From: Microstegium vimineum
Taxonomy: Eukaryota; Streptophyta; Magnoliopsida; Poales; Poaceae
Direction of reading: 5' to 3'
NCBI GenBank assembly: GCA_022036555.1
Contig: CM039119.1
Coordinates: 38,757,255-38,821,254 of the forward strand
Length of the DNA stretch: 64,000 bases
The translations under genes and the position numbers were made by a program. The notes under the pieces were generated by a model, which saw nothing but the letters and a program-made list of their open reading frames with translations, was not told the DNA's origin and did no database searches. This document shows positions 45,995-57,529 of this stretch, piece after piece. How positions within the stretch are numbered: the stretch's first letter is position 1; each line of letters begins with the position of its first letter.

Positions 45995-48900
45995 GTGCTG
46001 AGGACCGGTGGCTTCCTCTTCTGTTTCGAGTTTGGATTCTACTCCTTCCCCCTGTTCTTCTTGTTTGTCGCCTCTGCTGTGTCCTTCGCGCCAGTCATCT
46101 GCTCCGTCTCGCTTCCACCACCGCCAAGTCTGATTTGCCCTCTTTTGTTCTTCATGCTATACCCTCTAGATGACGTACCAAGTTCCAACTTCTTCTCCAC
46201 CGCCGTTCGATTTTTTCTTCCTATTTCCGATATGCCCAGACTCACATCCGAAACTCCGATCCCCTTTCCCATGGAGGAGGTGCCCCCTTCCATGGCTGAG
46301 GAACCTCCGGATCCTCCTCCCCCTACCAGTCCACATAATCCATCCGCCCAGGATCCGACCAGTCTTGCCTCCGACAGAAGCCGTCGTCATGCTGCCACAC
46401 CACTTTTGGGTGCCGTCCATTCCGTCTACAACGCTGTCACTTCAGCCGACACACAAAGAACCGGATCACCGCCAGCAGATCACCGAGCCCATGCTCCCCA
46501 AAATAGCTGCGACCTGGGGAGTCCATCCAGAGCTGGAGCGACGTTCCCCCCACGCTCCTCGACGGGCTCAGGCACCATGACGCACCTTGCCTGGAACTGC
46601 CGAGGCTCAGGCAGGAGCCTCCGTAGTTCTACCATGGCGCATCTTTCACGCCTACTGATATCTACTAGACCTCATGTATGTTTTATTTCTGAAACTAGAA
46701 ATTCCACAATAACTAAAACTGCTATTAAAAATCATTTCAACCTTAGCGATGCTTTTGTCGTTCCAGCTCAAGGCCAATTAGGTGGCCTTTGGCTAATGTG
46801 GTCTCATGAAGTTGATATTACTATTGTCGAACACAACCATCACTTCATCTTTGGCTTGTGCATAAATAAAAGTAGTAGTCAACAATTTGGCTTAGTTTGT
46901 ATCTATGGTGACCCGCATCACCGTGCTACCTCTGACATATGGAGTCGTGTGTTGAACTTTGTCGTGCTTAATACCAATCTTCCAATGTTCTGTATGGGAG
47001 ACCTTAATGAACTTATGAATGTTAATGAGAAGTTAGGTCCTACTTCTGCTGATGCCAATCGTATTCATGATTTTTGTGCTTATGTTAAGCAGTGTGGCTT
47101 CATTGATCTTGGATATAGTGGTCCTGCCTATACTTGGACTAACAAGCGGTTTTCTTCTGTTCCAACTTATGAAAGACTTGGCAGATGTTTAGGTAATGCA
47201 GAATGGTGTTTGAAATACCCAGCGACTGCCGTCTACCATCTGCCTATGATGTACAACGACCACGCTCCTATTTTAGCTATTCTAAACTCTAATTGCATTC
47301 GCACTAACAAACCTTTTCGCTTTGAGAATTGGTGGTTGATGGAACAGGAATATCATGACATTGCTCAAAGAAGTTGGAATTGCTCCTCAGCTCGTGATTT
47401 CACCCAGAAAACTAAATATCTTGTTGCTGATCTCAAGAAATGGAGGAGGAAAAAACCTAAAAATAAAGCCCTTCTTTCTCAAATCGAGAACCAACTCCTT
47501 CACCAGCAACAACTCCATCCCTCCCAGCAAAATCACAACCTCCAGCAGCAACTTCATGACAAACATCAAGATCTCCTTGCCAAAGAAGAAACTTACCACA
47601 TCCAGCGTGCCAAGAAACAATGGGTTGTTAATGGTGACAAAAACACCTCCTTTTTCCACCAGGCGATTGTCAAGAGGAATCGTAAGAACAGAATCTCCTA
47701 CCTTATCAACCCAGATGGCTCCCATTCCACCACCCCTGCTCAACTTGCAGACACCTTGGTCAACTACTTCACTGACATCTTTTCCACTCAAAATAACAAT
47801 TCTTGGCACCATCCTTTCCCCTCCCTGCCTGCTGCACCCCAGCCCCCTACCAACCCCCACAACCCAGATAACCACCTACATACTCATCATCCCATTCATC
47901 AAAGTGCAGAAGAGGAGGATGCAGTCCATAACAATGCTATGTACAGGTACACCTATTCGACTCCCACTTTAACTGAACTACATGATATTATCAGGGAAAT
48001 GAAAAGCAATGCAGCTCCTGGCCCGGATGGTCTCAATGCTGCCTTCTACAAATCAACATGGAATTGGGTAAAGGACGATGTTCATCATGTGGTAACCACC
48101 TTCTACACTCATGCTCATATGCCTACTGATATTAATCAAACATATATTACTCTAATTCCTAAAAAGAATCAGCCTACCACTCCTCAAGACTTCAGACCTA
48201 TTAGCCTTTCCAATGTTATTTATAAAGTTATATCTAAATCCCTAGTTAACAGACTGAAAAATCATCTTCCTAATTATATCAGTCAGGCTCAATCAACTTT
48301 CATTGCAAATAGGCACATCTCTGCCAATATAATCATTACTCAGGAGATCATCCATTCTTTCAACTTGAAGAGCTGGAAAGGTAATGCTTTTCTTTTAAAA
48401 ATTGATTTAGCAAAAGCTTTTGACAGGCTTGAATGGAGCTTTATAGTTGCAGCTCTTAAAAGGTTAGGCCTTAATGACAACTTCATTGCTCTGATTTATG
48501 CTTGCATTTCTTCTCCTACTTTCTCTGTTTTAGTTAATGATGAAGCTTCGGTTCATTTCAATTCTCAAAGGGGGATCAGACAGGGTTGCCCCCTTTCCCC
48601 TTACCTCTTTGTTACTGTCATTAATGAACTCTCCATTAGGCTGCATGAGGCTCTCCAGAACACTCAGTTGTCAGGTATTTCTCTTGGGCATGGTTGCCCA
48701 GCCATTCACTCTCTTTTATTTGCAGACAATCTTATTCTCTATGGAAAAGCCTCCCTGGATGAAGCTCACACCATCAAAACAATTCTGTATGATTTTTGCA
48801 GCCTGTTTGGTCAGTGTCCCAACCTTCAGAAATCTTCCATTTACTTCAGTAAGAATGTGCCCAATAATGTTAGAGCCCAGATTAAAGATCTATTCCCGGT

Positions 48901-50089
48901 TTCTGATTTGCAGCCTAGAACTATGCACCTAGGTCATCCTATGATTTTTAGTCATAGAGAAAAGAATAAGGCTTATGATTTTATTTACAACAAATATTTT
49001 GTTAAATTTGGCTCTCTAAAGGCTAATAAACTGAATCATGCAGGTCGCTTGCAATATATTAAATCTGTTTTATCCTCCATCCCTATCTATTATATGTCCA
49101 CAGTTCTCTTCTCTAAAACTTTTATTGAAAAAATTAACACTATCATTAGAAGGTTCTGGTGGACAGGTGTTCAAGAAGAGCAAGACACAAAACCTATTTC
49201 TTATCGTTCTTGGGATGATATCTGCAAACCAACAGAGTTTGGAGGACTAGGCATTAGAGACATGGAAACAATTAATAAGAGTTTGATTATCCATTCAGCG
49301 TGGAATGTTGCTAATCACAAAAATCCTTTCCTGTCAGCTATTTTAAAGGCTAAATACTACCCCAATCATTCCTTCTGGACTACAACTAATAAGGGACCTA
49401 GGTCCATTTATTGGTATTCTGTTTTACAGGTTAGGCACTACCTAATTTCCAATGCAACCTACCAAATACATGCTGGTGAATCCTCCATTTGGTCCTCGCC
49501 CTGGACTCCTATCTGGAACCACGTACATGACCACCTCATCACTCCAGTGGTCAACCTCCCCTTGCCAGCAACAGTTTCTGATTTATGGATCCCATGCACC
49601 CACAATTGGAATCACCAGCTTCTGTCTACTACCTTTTCTGATCAAGCTGTCCAGGCCATTGAAAACACTCTGGTTGTCCCCTCTGATCAACAAGACATCC
49701 TAAGATGGAACTCGGCTAAAAATGGTAAGTGCACAACCAAAGAGGTATATAAATTTCTGGCTAATCATGAACACCACCAGTTACCCGACCAGGGATCAAG
49801 AAGCATTAACCTTGATGCCAATCTCATCCTGCAAAAGGTATGGAAAAGTAAGATCATCCCCCCCTTCTTAAAACTTTTGCTTGGAGGCTTATTCAACGTG
49901 CAATTGCTACAGGTGAAAGAGCAGGTAGATATTCTACTCACATTGATAAAAATTGTTTCTATTGTGGGGCAATTGAAAATGATCAACACCTGTTCTTCAA
50001 ATGTAATCTGTCTTCCCAAATTTGGTCCACTGCAAACCCACCTCTGTATACTAACAATATTGCAGTGGAAGAAGATGGTATTCAATTAA
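45995..50089 (+). pseudogene. LINE ORF2: endonuclease and reverse transcriptase
   Basis: The reading is open for 1,364 codons. The first ~190 residues are Pro/Ser-rich and unassigned. Endonuclease (EEP fold) starts at LAWNCRGSGRS and shows SETRN, FCMGDLNELM and YNDHAPIL; the usual ERLDR motif is ERLGR. Reverse transcriptase follows: NAAPGPDGLNAAFYK, ITLIPKK, DFRPISLSNVIYKV, LKIDLAKAFDRLEW, RGIRQGCPLSPYLF. The catalytic FADD box reads FADN (codon at 48728), which removes an essential metal-binding Asp. A frameshift in the C-run near 49860 cuts off the zinc-finger region, whose residues (NCFYCGAIENDQHLFFKC) continue in the next frame. The copy is therefore probably inactive although mostly open. 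Confidence 0.88.
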
Positions 50090-50925
50090 CTTTGTCCTTC
50101 CTTGTCACCTCTAATCCATATGAATATACTTTATGTAAAACTCTTTTCACTTTATGGTACATCTGGAAGGCCCGTAATGACAAAAGATTTCAAAGAAAAA
50201 CCTGGACCCCCTTTCAGGTACACCAGGCGGCAAATGCTCACATGTACACCCACCTCAATGCAGTAAGGGAACAACCTTCTTCCCCTTCAGCTTCTCCCCC
50301 TGCAGGTACCCGATGGAGACAACTACAAGCAGATGGATCCAATGAAGTTGCTGATAACTCTCAGCAACAACAACTTGATGATGATATGCAAACCAGGCTA
50401 CAACCTCAGCTACGACCCAACCATGCGGAGTCCATGAATGCCCCTCAAGGTATAAACTTTTCTATTGCAGGTAACAATACAATGGAAAGATTACCGGTGC
50501 TGCCAACTCCCCAGGTAGCCATCACCTTTGCCAACCAAGGCAACAATCCAGAGAATATGCTGTTGTCCCCCAGCTCCATTCCTATGGTGGATAGGTGGCT
50601 CGTCCCGCTCCCTTCTTTGATTCCAAGAAATAGATGTTATGTTGATGCGTCTATCCAACCGGACCAACATGTCTCTGTTCCCAGAGAGGCTGGAATCGAC
50701 ATCTTCTTGGTCAACACCCAGGTGCAGCCCCCTCATAGCATTTTCATCAAAGTTGCGATGAGGGCTTCCTCCACTGTCCTGATGGCAGAGGCTACTGCTC
50801 TTGCTCTTGCGGCAACAGTGATCAATGCTTTGCAATTGGAACATACCACAATTCTCTCTGACAATCAGCAGCTCGTCCATTTAAGCCCATTTCCTAAATG
50901 GACAGGATCAGCAGCACCCGCCTGA
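49860..50925 (+). pseudogene. LINE ORF2 continuation: zinc finger and RNase H start
   Basis: In frame 1 from the C-run, KTFAWRLIQRAIATGERAG leads to the zf-RVT module (CFYCGAIENDQHLFFKC), then LWYIWKARNDKRF, then a plant LINE RNase H domain (RCYVDASIQPDQ, MAEATALALAATVINAL, TTILSDNQQLVHL). A second frameshift near 50885 ends this frame. The remaining residues (DWRVKPFTRIINN, RTQNQMADLLARQA) lie in frame 2, at 50930-51124. Confidence 0.8.
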
Positions 50926-51319
50926 TTGGAGGGTGAAACCTTTCACTCGGATCATTAACAACAAGTTGCAAGGCACAACATCATCAATCAGAAGAATCAA
51001 ACGTACCCAAAACCAAATGGCAGATTTGCTTGCTAGACAAGCATTTGTATTAGGGCCAATCAAATTACATTCAATGGTGTCTGTTCTTATGCACCTCATG
51101 AACAGGAGTGTCCTTTTAGGATAGCTCTCCAAAATGTAACCTTTAACTCTATAATGGTTCTAACAACAAGTTGCTGTTAATCAATATATTATGGTTCCTT
51201 GTTAAAAAAAAACTAGAGCCATTTGAACTCTATAAACTTTAATATCAGAGAAAATTTGAAAAAAACACACAAATAACTTTAGCAATGGAAGTCTTTACGT
51301 GAAATGATTGGACAATATT

Positions 51320-52393
51320 GAGCATTTCCAATAACTTCTTAAATGAGGTTGTTATTTTTATTAATTTGACAAAAACATAAAATTTTTTCTCCAATAATTC
51401 CTCAAACCAACTTACTATTTATCCCAAATTGGTATTCAAGGCCTCGCATGCCTATATCTCCGCCCGCGGCGAGCTGCGCCGCTGGAACCCGTGTCGGAGG
51501 CGTCGTCGTCCTCGACGTCCCTCCCATCGCTCCCTTCGCTCTCTTCGGCGACGTAACCACGCTCCTCCCTCTGTCCGCGTCGTCCTCTGCCGGGGGACTC
51601 CCTTGCGTCTCGCCTTGTGCTTACCGCCGCCGTCGCATCTCACCAAAATCCCGCTGCCGCCATTGAGCTCACGCCTTGCCCCATCGACGCTGTAAGTACT
51701 ACGACGAGCTTCGGGTTGAGCTCTCGAATTCACACGAACCCTTCTCCATCTATTTACTGCATCAATTCGCTCACGCATCCTCGCCGTCGTGTGCAGTAGC
51801 TCCGCCGCCCGCGGCTGCTCGACGGCAACCGCCTCCATCCACCTCCATCCGTCGCAACGCTCTTGGTGAGTTCCCTGTGGTCCGCGCTTTATCCTAGTGA
51901 AATCCCCGATCCAAACCGAGGACCATAGTCCCTTCGTCAAGTTCACCGGCAAGCTCCCACGCCGTCGGCCATGTTCGCCAGCGGGGAGGAAGCTGCGCGG
52001 GTCCGTCGAGCTGCGCAATCTGAGCCGGCGGGGAGGAAGCTGCACGGGTACGTCGAGGAGGAAGCTGCGCGGGTCCGTCGAGCTACGCGGGTGCGTCGCC
52101 GGCATCGCATCCTCTGCTCCGTGTCTGCAGGTAGAAGAAGGGTTCATTCACGATTTTATTACACTTTCTGGACTTAGCTGCAAAAGTCACAAGAGAGACA
52201 AAATTTTAGATCAGGGCTCGGTTAATTTTTGGAAAATCTAGGGGCTCATATCTAGATCAGGGTTTTTTTTATTTTAGCAAGTTGGAAAAATAATTTGTTG
52301 GAGAGTGGTTTTTTTTCACTTGTCAAATAAATTAGCAACTTACTAAAATTCAAGATTTAGCAAGTTAATTATACTAAATTGTTGGAGATGCTC
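51320..52393. mobile_element. Candidate Pack-MULE-like element
   Basis: Left end GAGCATTTCCAATAA, right end complementary (TTGTTGGAGATGCTC), with further inverted similarity over about 100 bp of AT-rich sequence inside each end. The interior (about 51440-52240) is abruptly GC-rich and gene-like, with a donor-type site (gctgtaagtac) near 51690 and tandem ctgcgcgggtccgtcgagct copies at about 51993-52090. That is the look of captured gene exons, but I recognise no protein family. No clear 9-bp target duplication is seen, so the class call is tentative. Confidence 0.5.
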
Positions 52394-52671
52394 ACGAACC
52401 TACTGTTTCATATGTAGTTACATGTATTTTTTTTAGATTTCACAAATTCTTCTTGTTTTTCCGTTCCTCTTTCAGAAAGTGGGCCCAGTATTGCAGATAG
52501 GCCCAACCTGCGTGCAAGACGTGTATACGTGTAGAGTACGCGTATCCTGCGTATATTATACGCTCCTACCACGCCCTCTCCCTCCTTCCCCTGTTTCGCG
52601 CCAGAATCCAGAGCCGAAAGCCTCTCGCCCGCCATCTGATCCGGACGTCCAAACCCTAGCTCCCTCTCGCA

Positions 52672-53346
52672 ATGGCCGCCGCCGCCGCCATCGTCCTGTG
52701 CGAGGACGACCGGGGGATCCCTCGATCTCTCCACCTCCTCGCGGCGCTCGTCGAGGAGGATGCCCGCCTCCACGGCGCCGCCGCCTCCCAACCCGCCGGG
52801 AGCGATCTCGTCCGCGCCTTCCGCGGGAGGACGGTTCCCAAGATTCCGATCCGCGACTTCCTCGAGCGGATCCATCAGCTGGTTCGGTCGGAGGCCGCCA
52901 CCGGACACGTGATCCGCGTCGACGGCACGTGTTTCGTGCTTGCTGGCGTGTACCTGGCGCGGTTCATCAGCAGCCACGCTGCGCGTGTGGCGGGGATCGT
53001 GGTGGAGCCGTCCACCGTTCACCGGCTGGTGGCCGTCGCGCTTTTCCTCGGCGGGCACTCCCCCAAGAACTGGGCTGCTGCGTTCGAGGCGGCCTCAGAC
53101 CGCGCGATCTGCACCGGCGAAATCGCAGGCCTAGAGGAGTGGTTCTTGCGCGCGATCAGCTCGCGTCTGTTTGTGGATGGCTTCGAGTTCAGGTGCTTCT
53201 GTGGAGTGCTGGAGAAGGTGCCCCTCCCGCCTCGCGGGAGCTGCGCGAGTAGGAAGAGGCAGGCGGACGCCGTGGCCGGAGACGAAGAGGAGGAGCACCG
53301 CCGCGTCCGCCCTTGCCTGCCACCACCCTTCGTGATGTCCAATTAG
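52672..53346 (+). CDS. P-type cyclin (cyclin-P2-1-like), intronless
   Basis: Cyclin partner of cyclin-dependent kinases, related to the PHO80-like P/U class in plants, linked to phosphate or nutrient signalling and division control. The 224-codon ORF starts at ATG 52672 (MAAAAAIVLCEDDRG) in a GC-rich context, with cccatctgatcc leader upstream. The cyclin box spans about residues 55-185: PKIPIRDFLERIHQLV, HVIRVDGTCFVLAGVYLARF, STVHRLVAVALFLGG, IAGLEEWFLRAISSRLFV and FEFRCFCGVLEKV. The C-terminal tail is basic (CASRKRQADAV) then acidic. Length fits the class. The usual LAAKF stretch reads LFLGG, as in the P2-like subgroup. The last coding bases lie in a unit repeated downstream. Confidence 0.82.
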   Translation: MAAAAAIVLCEDDRGIPRSLHLLAALVEEDARLHGAAASQPAGSDLVRAFRGRTVPKIPIRDFLERIHQLVRSEAATGHVIRVDGTCFVLAGVYLARFISSHAARVAGIVVEPSTVHRLVAVALFLGGHSPKNWAAAFEAASDRAICTGEIAGLEEWFLRAISSRLFVDGFEFRCFCGVLEKVPLPPRGSCASRKRQADAVAGDEEEEHRRVRPCLPPPFVMSN

Positions 53347-53935
53347 GATTTGAAACTGAAATTTTAATGAATTCAATTCAGTCATTTCTTATGGTTTTCG
53401 TTGCTTGTTTTACTTGCTCTGTCTTGATTTTGCTTGTAGGCACAGGGCTCTCAGAGGAAGATGGTGTTTTCGTTTTGGTCAGCTGCTTGTCGCCAGGCCC
53501 TGAACTGAAGTTTTTGTTTGGGTCAGCTGCTCGTCACCAGGGCCGGTCAAGGTTGTCTAACGATTCGAGCCGCTGTTAGATCCTTGAAAGAGTTTATTAA
53601 TTCCTGTAGGTTTGTTAAGATTTGAAGTCAATGGGAAGGGCACAGTTAAAGTATGTTCTGAACTCTTAAGGTTTAGTGGTTCTAGAATTTTTAGTTACTG
53701 TCGAATCACTGAAAGAGTATAATGTCCTGTCAGATGTCAAGTTAATAGAAATGCAGTGTTGTGGTCATCTTTGTTAGTGAGGTATATCAGGTGAAGTGAC
53801 AAGCAAACGCCGAGTGACCACCCGCAGTGATGTCCAATTAGGATTTGGAACTGGAATATTAACGAATTCAATTCAGTCTATTCTTATTGTTTTGGCTGCT
53901 TCTTTTATTTCGTCTGTCTTCATTTTTCTGTCGTT
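53320..53935 (+). repeat. Duplicated 3' end of the cyclin gene
   Basis: The segment starting ccacc..gtgatgtccaattagg occurs at about 53320-53440 and again at about 53815-53935 (offset 495 bp), both covering the stop-codon context. Shorter relatives (tctgtcttgattttgctg...cacagggc) occur near 54048 and 54551. Confidence 0.85.
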
Positions 53936-55320
53936 GGATTGGATGCTTGTCGCCAGAGGCGAGGTGAATCTAAAAGGTGTCTTCTTTTCAGTTAGCATGA
54001 AATTCAATTATGAAATCTTCTTGTTTTGGTTTCTTGTTCTATCTCGTCTGTCTTCATTTTGCTGTAGGCACAGGGCTGTGATCAAAAGATAGTGATGTTG
54101 CTGGAGGCAGAGGGCTGTGAGGAGAAGATGGTAATGAATGCTCATAGCCGGAGGCTGAAGTGGAGTCCACAAGGTGTGGCGAGCCTTGTCCATTGGAGTC
54201 AAGACTCCAAGAGTTGCTTCCTTTCCATCTGCTGCTCATTGCTGGAGCCCGAATGGACTCAAGTAGTCCATAGATTGTAGTCCTTGTTTGGTTAGGAGTT
54301 AGGACTCTGTAAACGCGCATCAATAGAACCGATGTTGTGCTGCCATGATATGAATAATTGTAACGGAAAACTCTGATTGTTTGATTATATTACTAATGAA
54401 AAGGGTAACATGGGTCAAAGTCCTCCTGTTGCCCTTGCCGACTGTTCCTCCCCATGGTTCCCTTCCTGCTGACTGTTCCTATTCCTCCCAATGGTTCCCT
54501 TCCTGCTGCTGAGAAGATGGTGGATTTTGCTGTTCCTGTTCTACTTTGCCTGTCTTGATTTTGCTGCACAGGGCCAGAGAAGACGGTGGATGCTCTCATG
54601 CTCATGGCCAGCTGCTCGTTGCCATCTCCAGAGTCTGAAGTGTGTCATTCATCAAGCTCGCTGGACTAGAAAACCACATGAGCCAGAACCCTCGGAGGGG
54701 AGCACTGTTGCTAGCTTCAAGTTTTAGTACTAAACTGGTGTGGTCTTAAACCAGCCTGGATGGTTATAGATCTGTATATCTCTGCATCGTGTTGTTCCTT
54801 TCATCAGCTCTTTGTTTGCAGCTCTTGTACAGACCTCGTCGTTGCTGTTCACTACCAGAGAAGCTTGCTGTGTTTTATATGTACTGAATGTCAAGTAGCA
54901 ACTAAAATCTGTGTTTCTTGAGACGGTTGCGTGTTGTTGCATCAGTGGTATGTGTTTTCATCTGCTATCTGTGTGGAGTATTATCTTCTATGAGCTGTGT
55001 GCTGCGGCGGCTTTCGTGTCGCTTGCATCTATTGTTGAGACATCAGCAACATTAGCTTGCTGGAATGTCCAATTCTGAAGCCAGAAGAGCCACTGTTCAT
55101 GAAATCCTTGCTGCCTACCTGGGGAGCTACCGAATGCTGCCACGGTGCCACCTGCCCATTGGGCACGCGTGTGGGCATCCCGGCATGAGGATTTTGTTGA
55201 GCTTACTGGCATCTCGACCACAAGACACTCCTATTTTCCAGCTACTGTGTAAGGCCATCCAGAGACACCAATTAACCTTCATTCCTTGAAGACCTGAAGA
55301 GCTGAGATCGCTACAGCCAA
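53936..55320. other. Cyclin downstream region with diverged repeats
   Basis: Probably 3' UTR and intergenic DNA. Recurring tgtcttcattttgctgtaggcaca motifs look like splice acceptors but I see no coding exons between them. Confidence 0.4.
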
Positions 55321-55324
55321 GTGA

Positions 55325-55870
55325 TCAGGCCAGATGGCTCCTCCGGGGCGATTTTAACCTCATCTATTGAGCAAGGGACAAAAACAACATAAACCTCAGT
55401 AGGAACCTTGACTCAGTTTTTCACAAATGCTCAATGAACGCAAGCTGCGTGAGACACATCTCCAGAATACCAATGAACGAAGCAACCCAACTTTCATACG
55501 CCTAGGTCGTGTTTTCTGCAGTTATGATTGGGATTTATCCTTCGACGCAAATATCCTACATAGGGCCCCTCTCTACAGCACAATCAGATCATTGTCCTCT
55601 GCTTCTCTCAAAGTGGATTGGCAAGGCCAAAACAGTTTAAATTTGAAAATTTCTGGATTCATATGTTGGGTTTTCAGAGAGTAATCCGATCGAATGGCCT
55701 GGACGGAGCATAACCCACATTCTGAACCTTTGCATAGTCTCCACTACAGGCTTTCAAGCACTGCACGGCGACTGAAAGAATGGATCAAATGGCTATTGTC
55801 AGTCTGACACAAAATGGCAATTTTCCAAGTATTTTCACTTAAAAATCATTTCCATCGGCGAAAGAAATCC
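55325..55870 (+). pseudogene. LINE endonuclease fragment
   Basis: Pieces in changing frames match plant LINE ORF2: RWLLRGDFNLIY (about 55332-55370), NERSNPTFIRLGRVFCSYDWDLSF (here spanning two frames around 55470-55560), and RLSSTARRLKEWIKWLL (about 55745-55800). Stops and frameshifts are frequent. It is a dead, truncated piece from a different LINE than the one at 46-51 kb. Confidence 0.7.
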
Positions 55871-56066
55871 ATTCCAAAGCTGCAAAGGACCAAGGCTGGG
55901 ACAACCCCCAGCACGGGCACTTCTACTGGGAGGATCTGAACTTCAGCCTTCATGCATGAACTTGGCTCCCTTGACGCCCCTTTTGCTGAGCACGAGGTTT
56001 TGGAGGTTTAAAGATGGGTTGATGGCTAGGGGGTGAATTAATATCTATTAAAATTTTTTATTTAAT

Positions 56067-56295
56067 CCGTTCCAAATTATAGTTTGTTTGACTTTTTTAA
56101 CCTAAGTTTGACCACTCGTCTTATTTAAATTTTTATGCAAAATATCATTTCTTTTGGTATGACTTACTTATTTAATAAATAGTCTACATGAATGACTTTA
56201 AATTTGATTATGTTTGCACATTTTTTTTGAATAAGACGAGTGGTGAAAGTTGGGGTTAAAAAAGTCAAACAAATTATAAATTGAAACGGAGGGAG
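56067..56295. mobile_element. Stowaway-like MITE
   Basis: Inverted ends (ccgttccaaattatagtttg and caaattataaattgaaacgg), right end ggagggag before TA at 56296. A long palindromic core (ccactcgtcttattt / aataagacgagtgg) is present. The left terminal bases are degraded. Confidence 0.75.
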
Positions 56296-56402
56296 TACAA
56301 GGTAACACAAACAAAATTTGTTAGACAATCTCAGGTGGCCCTAATACACAATACTCAAGCCTAGTCTAACAAGAGCACCCCTCCACAACACTAGTGGCAA
56401 AG

Positions 56403-56841
56403 TTAGGGTCCGTTTGGTAGGGATCCAGATTCTCGTAGAAACGTTTCAGATTCAGATTCTCTCAAGAAACGTTTCATATACTAAATCAGAATCGGTTTAT
56501 GAAACTGTTTGGCTGAAGGTCTAGATTCTCCTGCTAAAAGAAGAATATTTTTTAAAAAAAATATATAAATAAAAATATGCTTCAAAAAAGCTAGAACTTT
56601 TTGTGATCAAGGAATAATTTGAATGCAACATATTTTAATTTTATCCATTTAAAAAAAGTAACAAGAAAAAAAAATAATCAGTACTGACTAGAAACCGGAT
56701 CCGGCGAAACCAGTCTCTGGTCGTTTCATGCTCCTAGGCAAAAAAGGCCGAATCACCAGAAACGTTTGTTACCTATTTGGTGCTGATTCTACTGATCCAG
56801 CCAAGAATCGGAACTGATTCAGTTCTCCAAACGGTCCCTTA
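56403..56841. mobile_element. Tourist-like MITE
   Basis: Body 56406-56838, ends GGGTCCGTTTGG and CCAAACGGTCCC, flanked by TTA on each side. It holds agaaacgttt motifs in both halves and is non-coding. Confidence 0.85.
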
Positions 56842-56857
56842 ACCCTGTTCGATCGAG

Positions 56858-57520
56858 CTGTGCCTTTGGAAAAACCAGCCGTGGACTATGACTTTTGAAA
56901 AAGTTGTTGTGGAATATGGACTGTGGCTTTTGGAAAAGTCTGTTTGGTTAAACAATTGTGGCTTTTGAAAAAGCTGGTCTCATTTACAAGCAGACCCCAC
57001 GTGTCATGGACACATTGGATCTTCTTCCTCTCGCCACCGAGGATAACCGCCCTTGCCCGCCGGCCGCGTCCGTCCGCCGCGCCCGCCGAGGCCGATTGCT
57101 CCCGTAGGGGCCACGCCCGGGGGCTGCGGGGACACCGGAATGAGATATGTATTGTTTCCTGCCTTTCTCCGTATTACTACTCGTGAGGTATTTGGTATAT
57201 AGTAGTAACAAGTACAATGTAATTGTACTCGTGAGGTACATACGTAAGGAGAGGGGGTCGCTGGCATGACGCCGCGGACAAGCTGCTGGTCGGAGTGGCG
57301 AGCTAGAGAGGGAGGTCGACGGGTGTTGACGAAGAAAGAAAAAACGAACCGTTACCTTTCATAAAGAGAGGATAATTTTTTTACCCCAAAAGCCAATGAA
57401 AGCAGGGGTTTAGGTGCTTTTGGATTTGTACTATGACAAAAACTGCTTTTGAGCCTTTTTGTTGAGGTTTTGGCTTTTGAGGACAAAAGCCACAGCCAAA
57501 AGCCTAGCCAAAGAACTCCT
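56858..57520. mobile_element. Possible MITE-like element with tttggctt repeats
   Basis: The left part (gtgcctttggaaaaacc, gtggcttttggaaaag) and right part (ggcttttgaggacaaaagcc, cagccaaaagcctagcc) are weak inverted relatives around a GC-rich middle. The boundaries are not defined. Confidence 0.35.
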
Positions 57521-57529
57521 ACACAATTA

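Larger units (their letters stand above)
45727..51212 (+). mobile_element. Near full-length plant L1-type LINE
   Basis: Non-LTR retrotransposon. A GC-rich 5' part (about 45727-46580) leads into endonuclease, reverse transcriptase, zinc-finger and RNase H segments, ending at an A9 tail (51204-51212). The left boundary is approximate, and I could not find matching target duplications beside the tail. No separate ORF1 with a CCHC knuckle is visible. The pol frame is open for 1,364 codons, then shifts twice. Confidence 0.88.

Noticed and set aside
47355..47972. 205-codon ORF overlapping the LINE
   Set aside because: Out-of-frame shadow of the LINE linker between endonuclease and RT.
51452..52147. 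231-codon minus-strand ORF
   Set aside because: Arg-rich reading of a GC-rich insert with plus-strand splice-like signals; no domain recognised, so not called as a gene.
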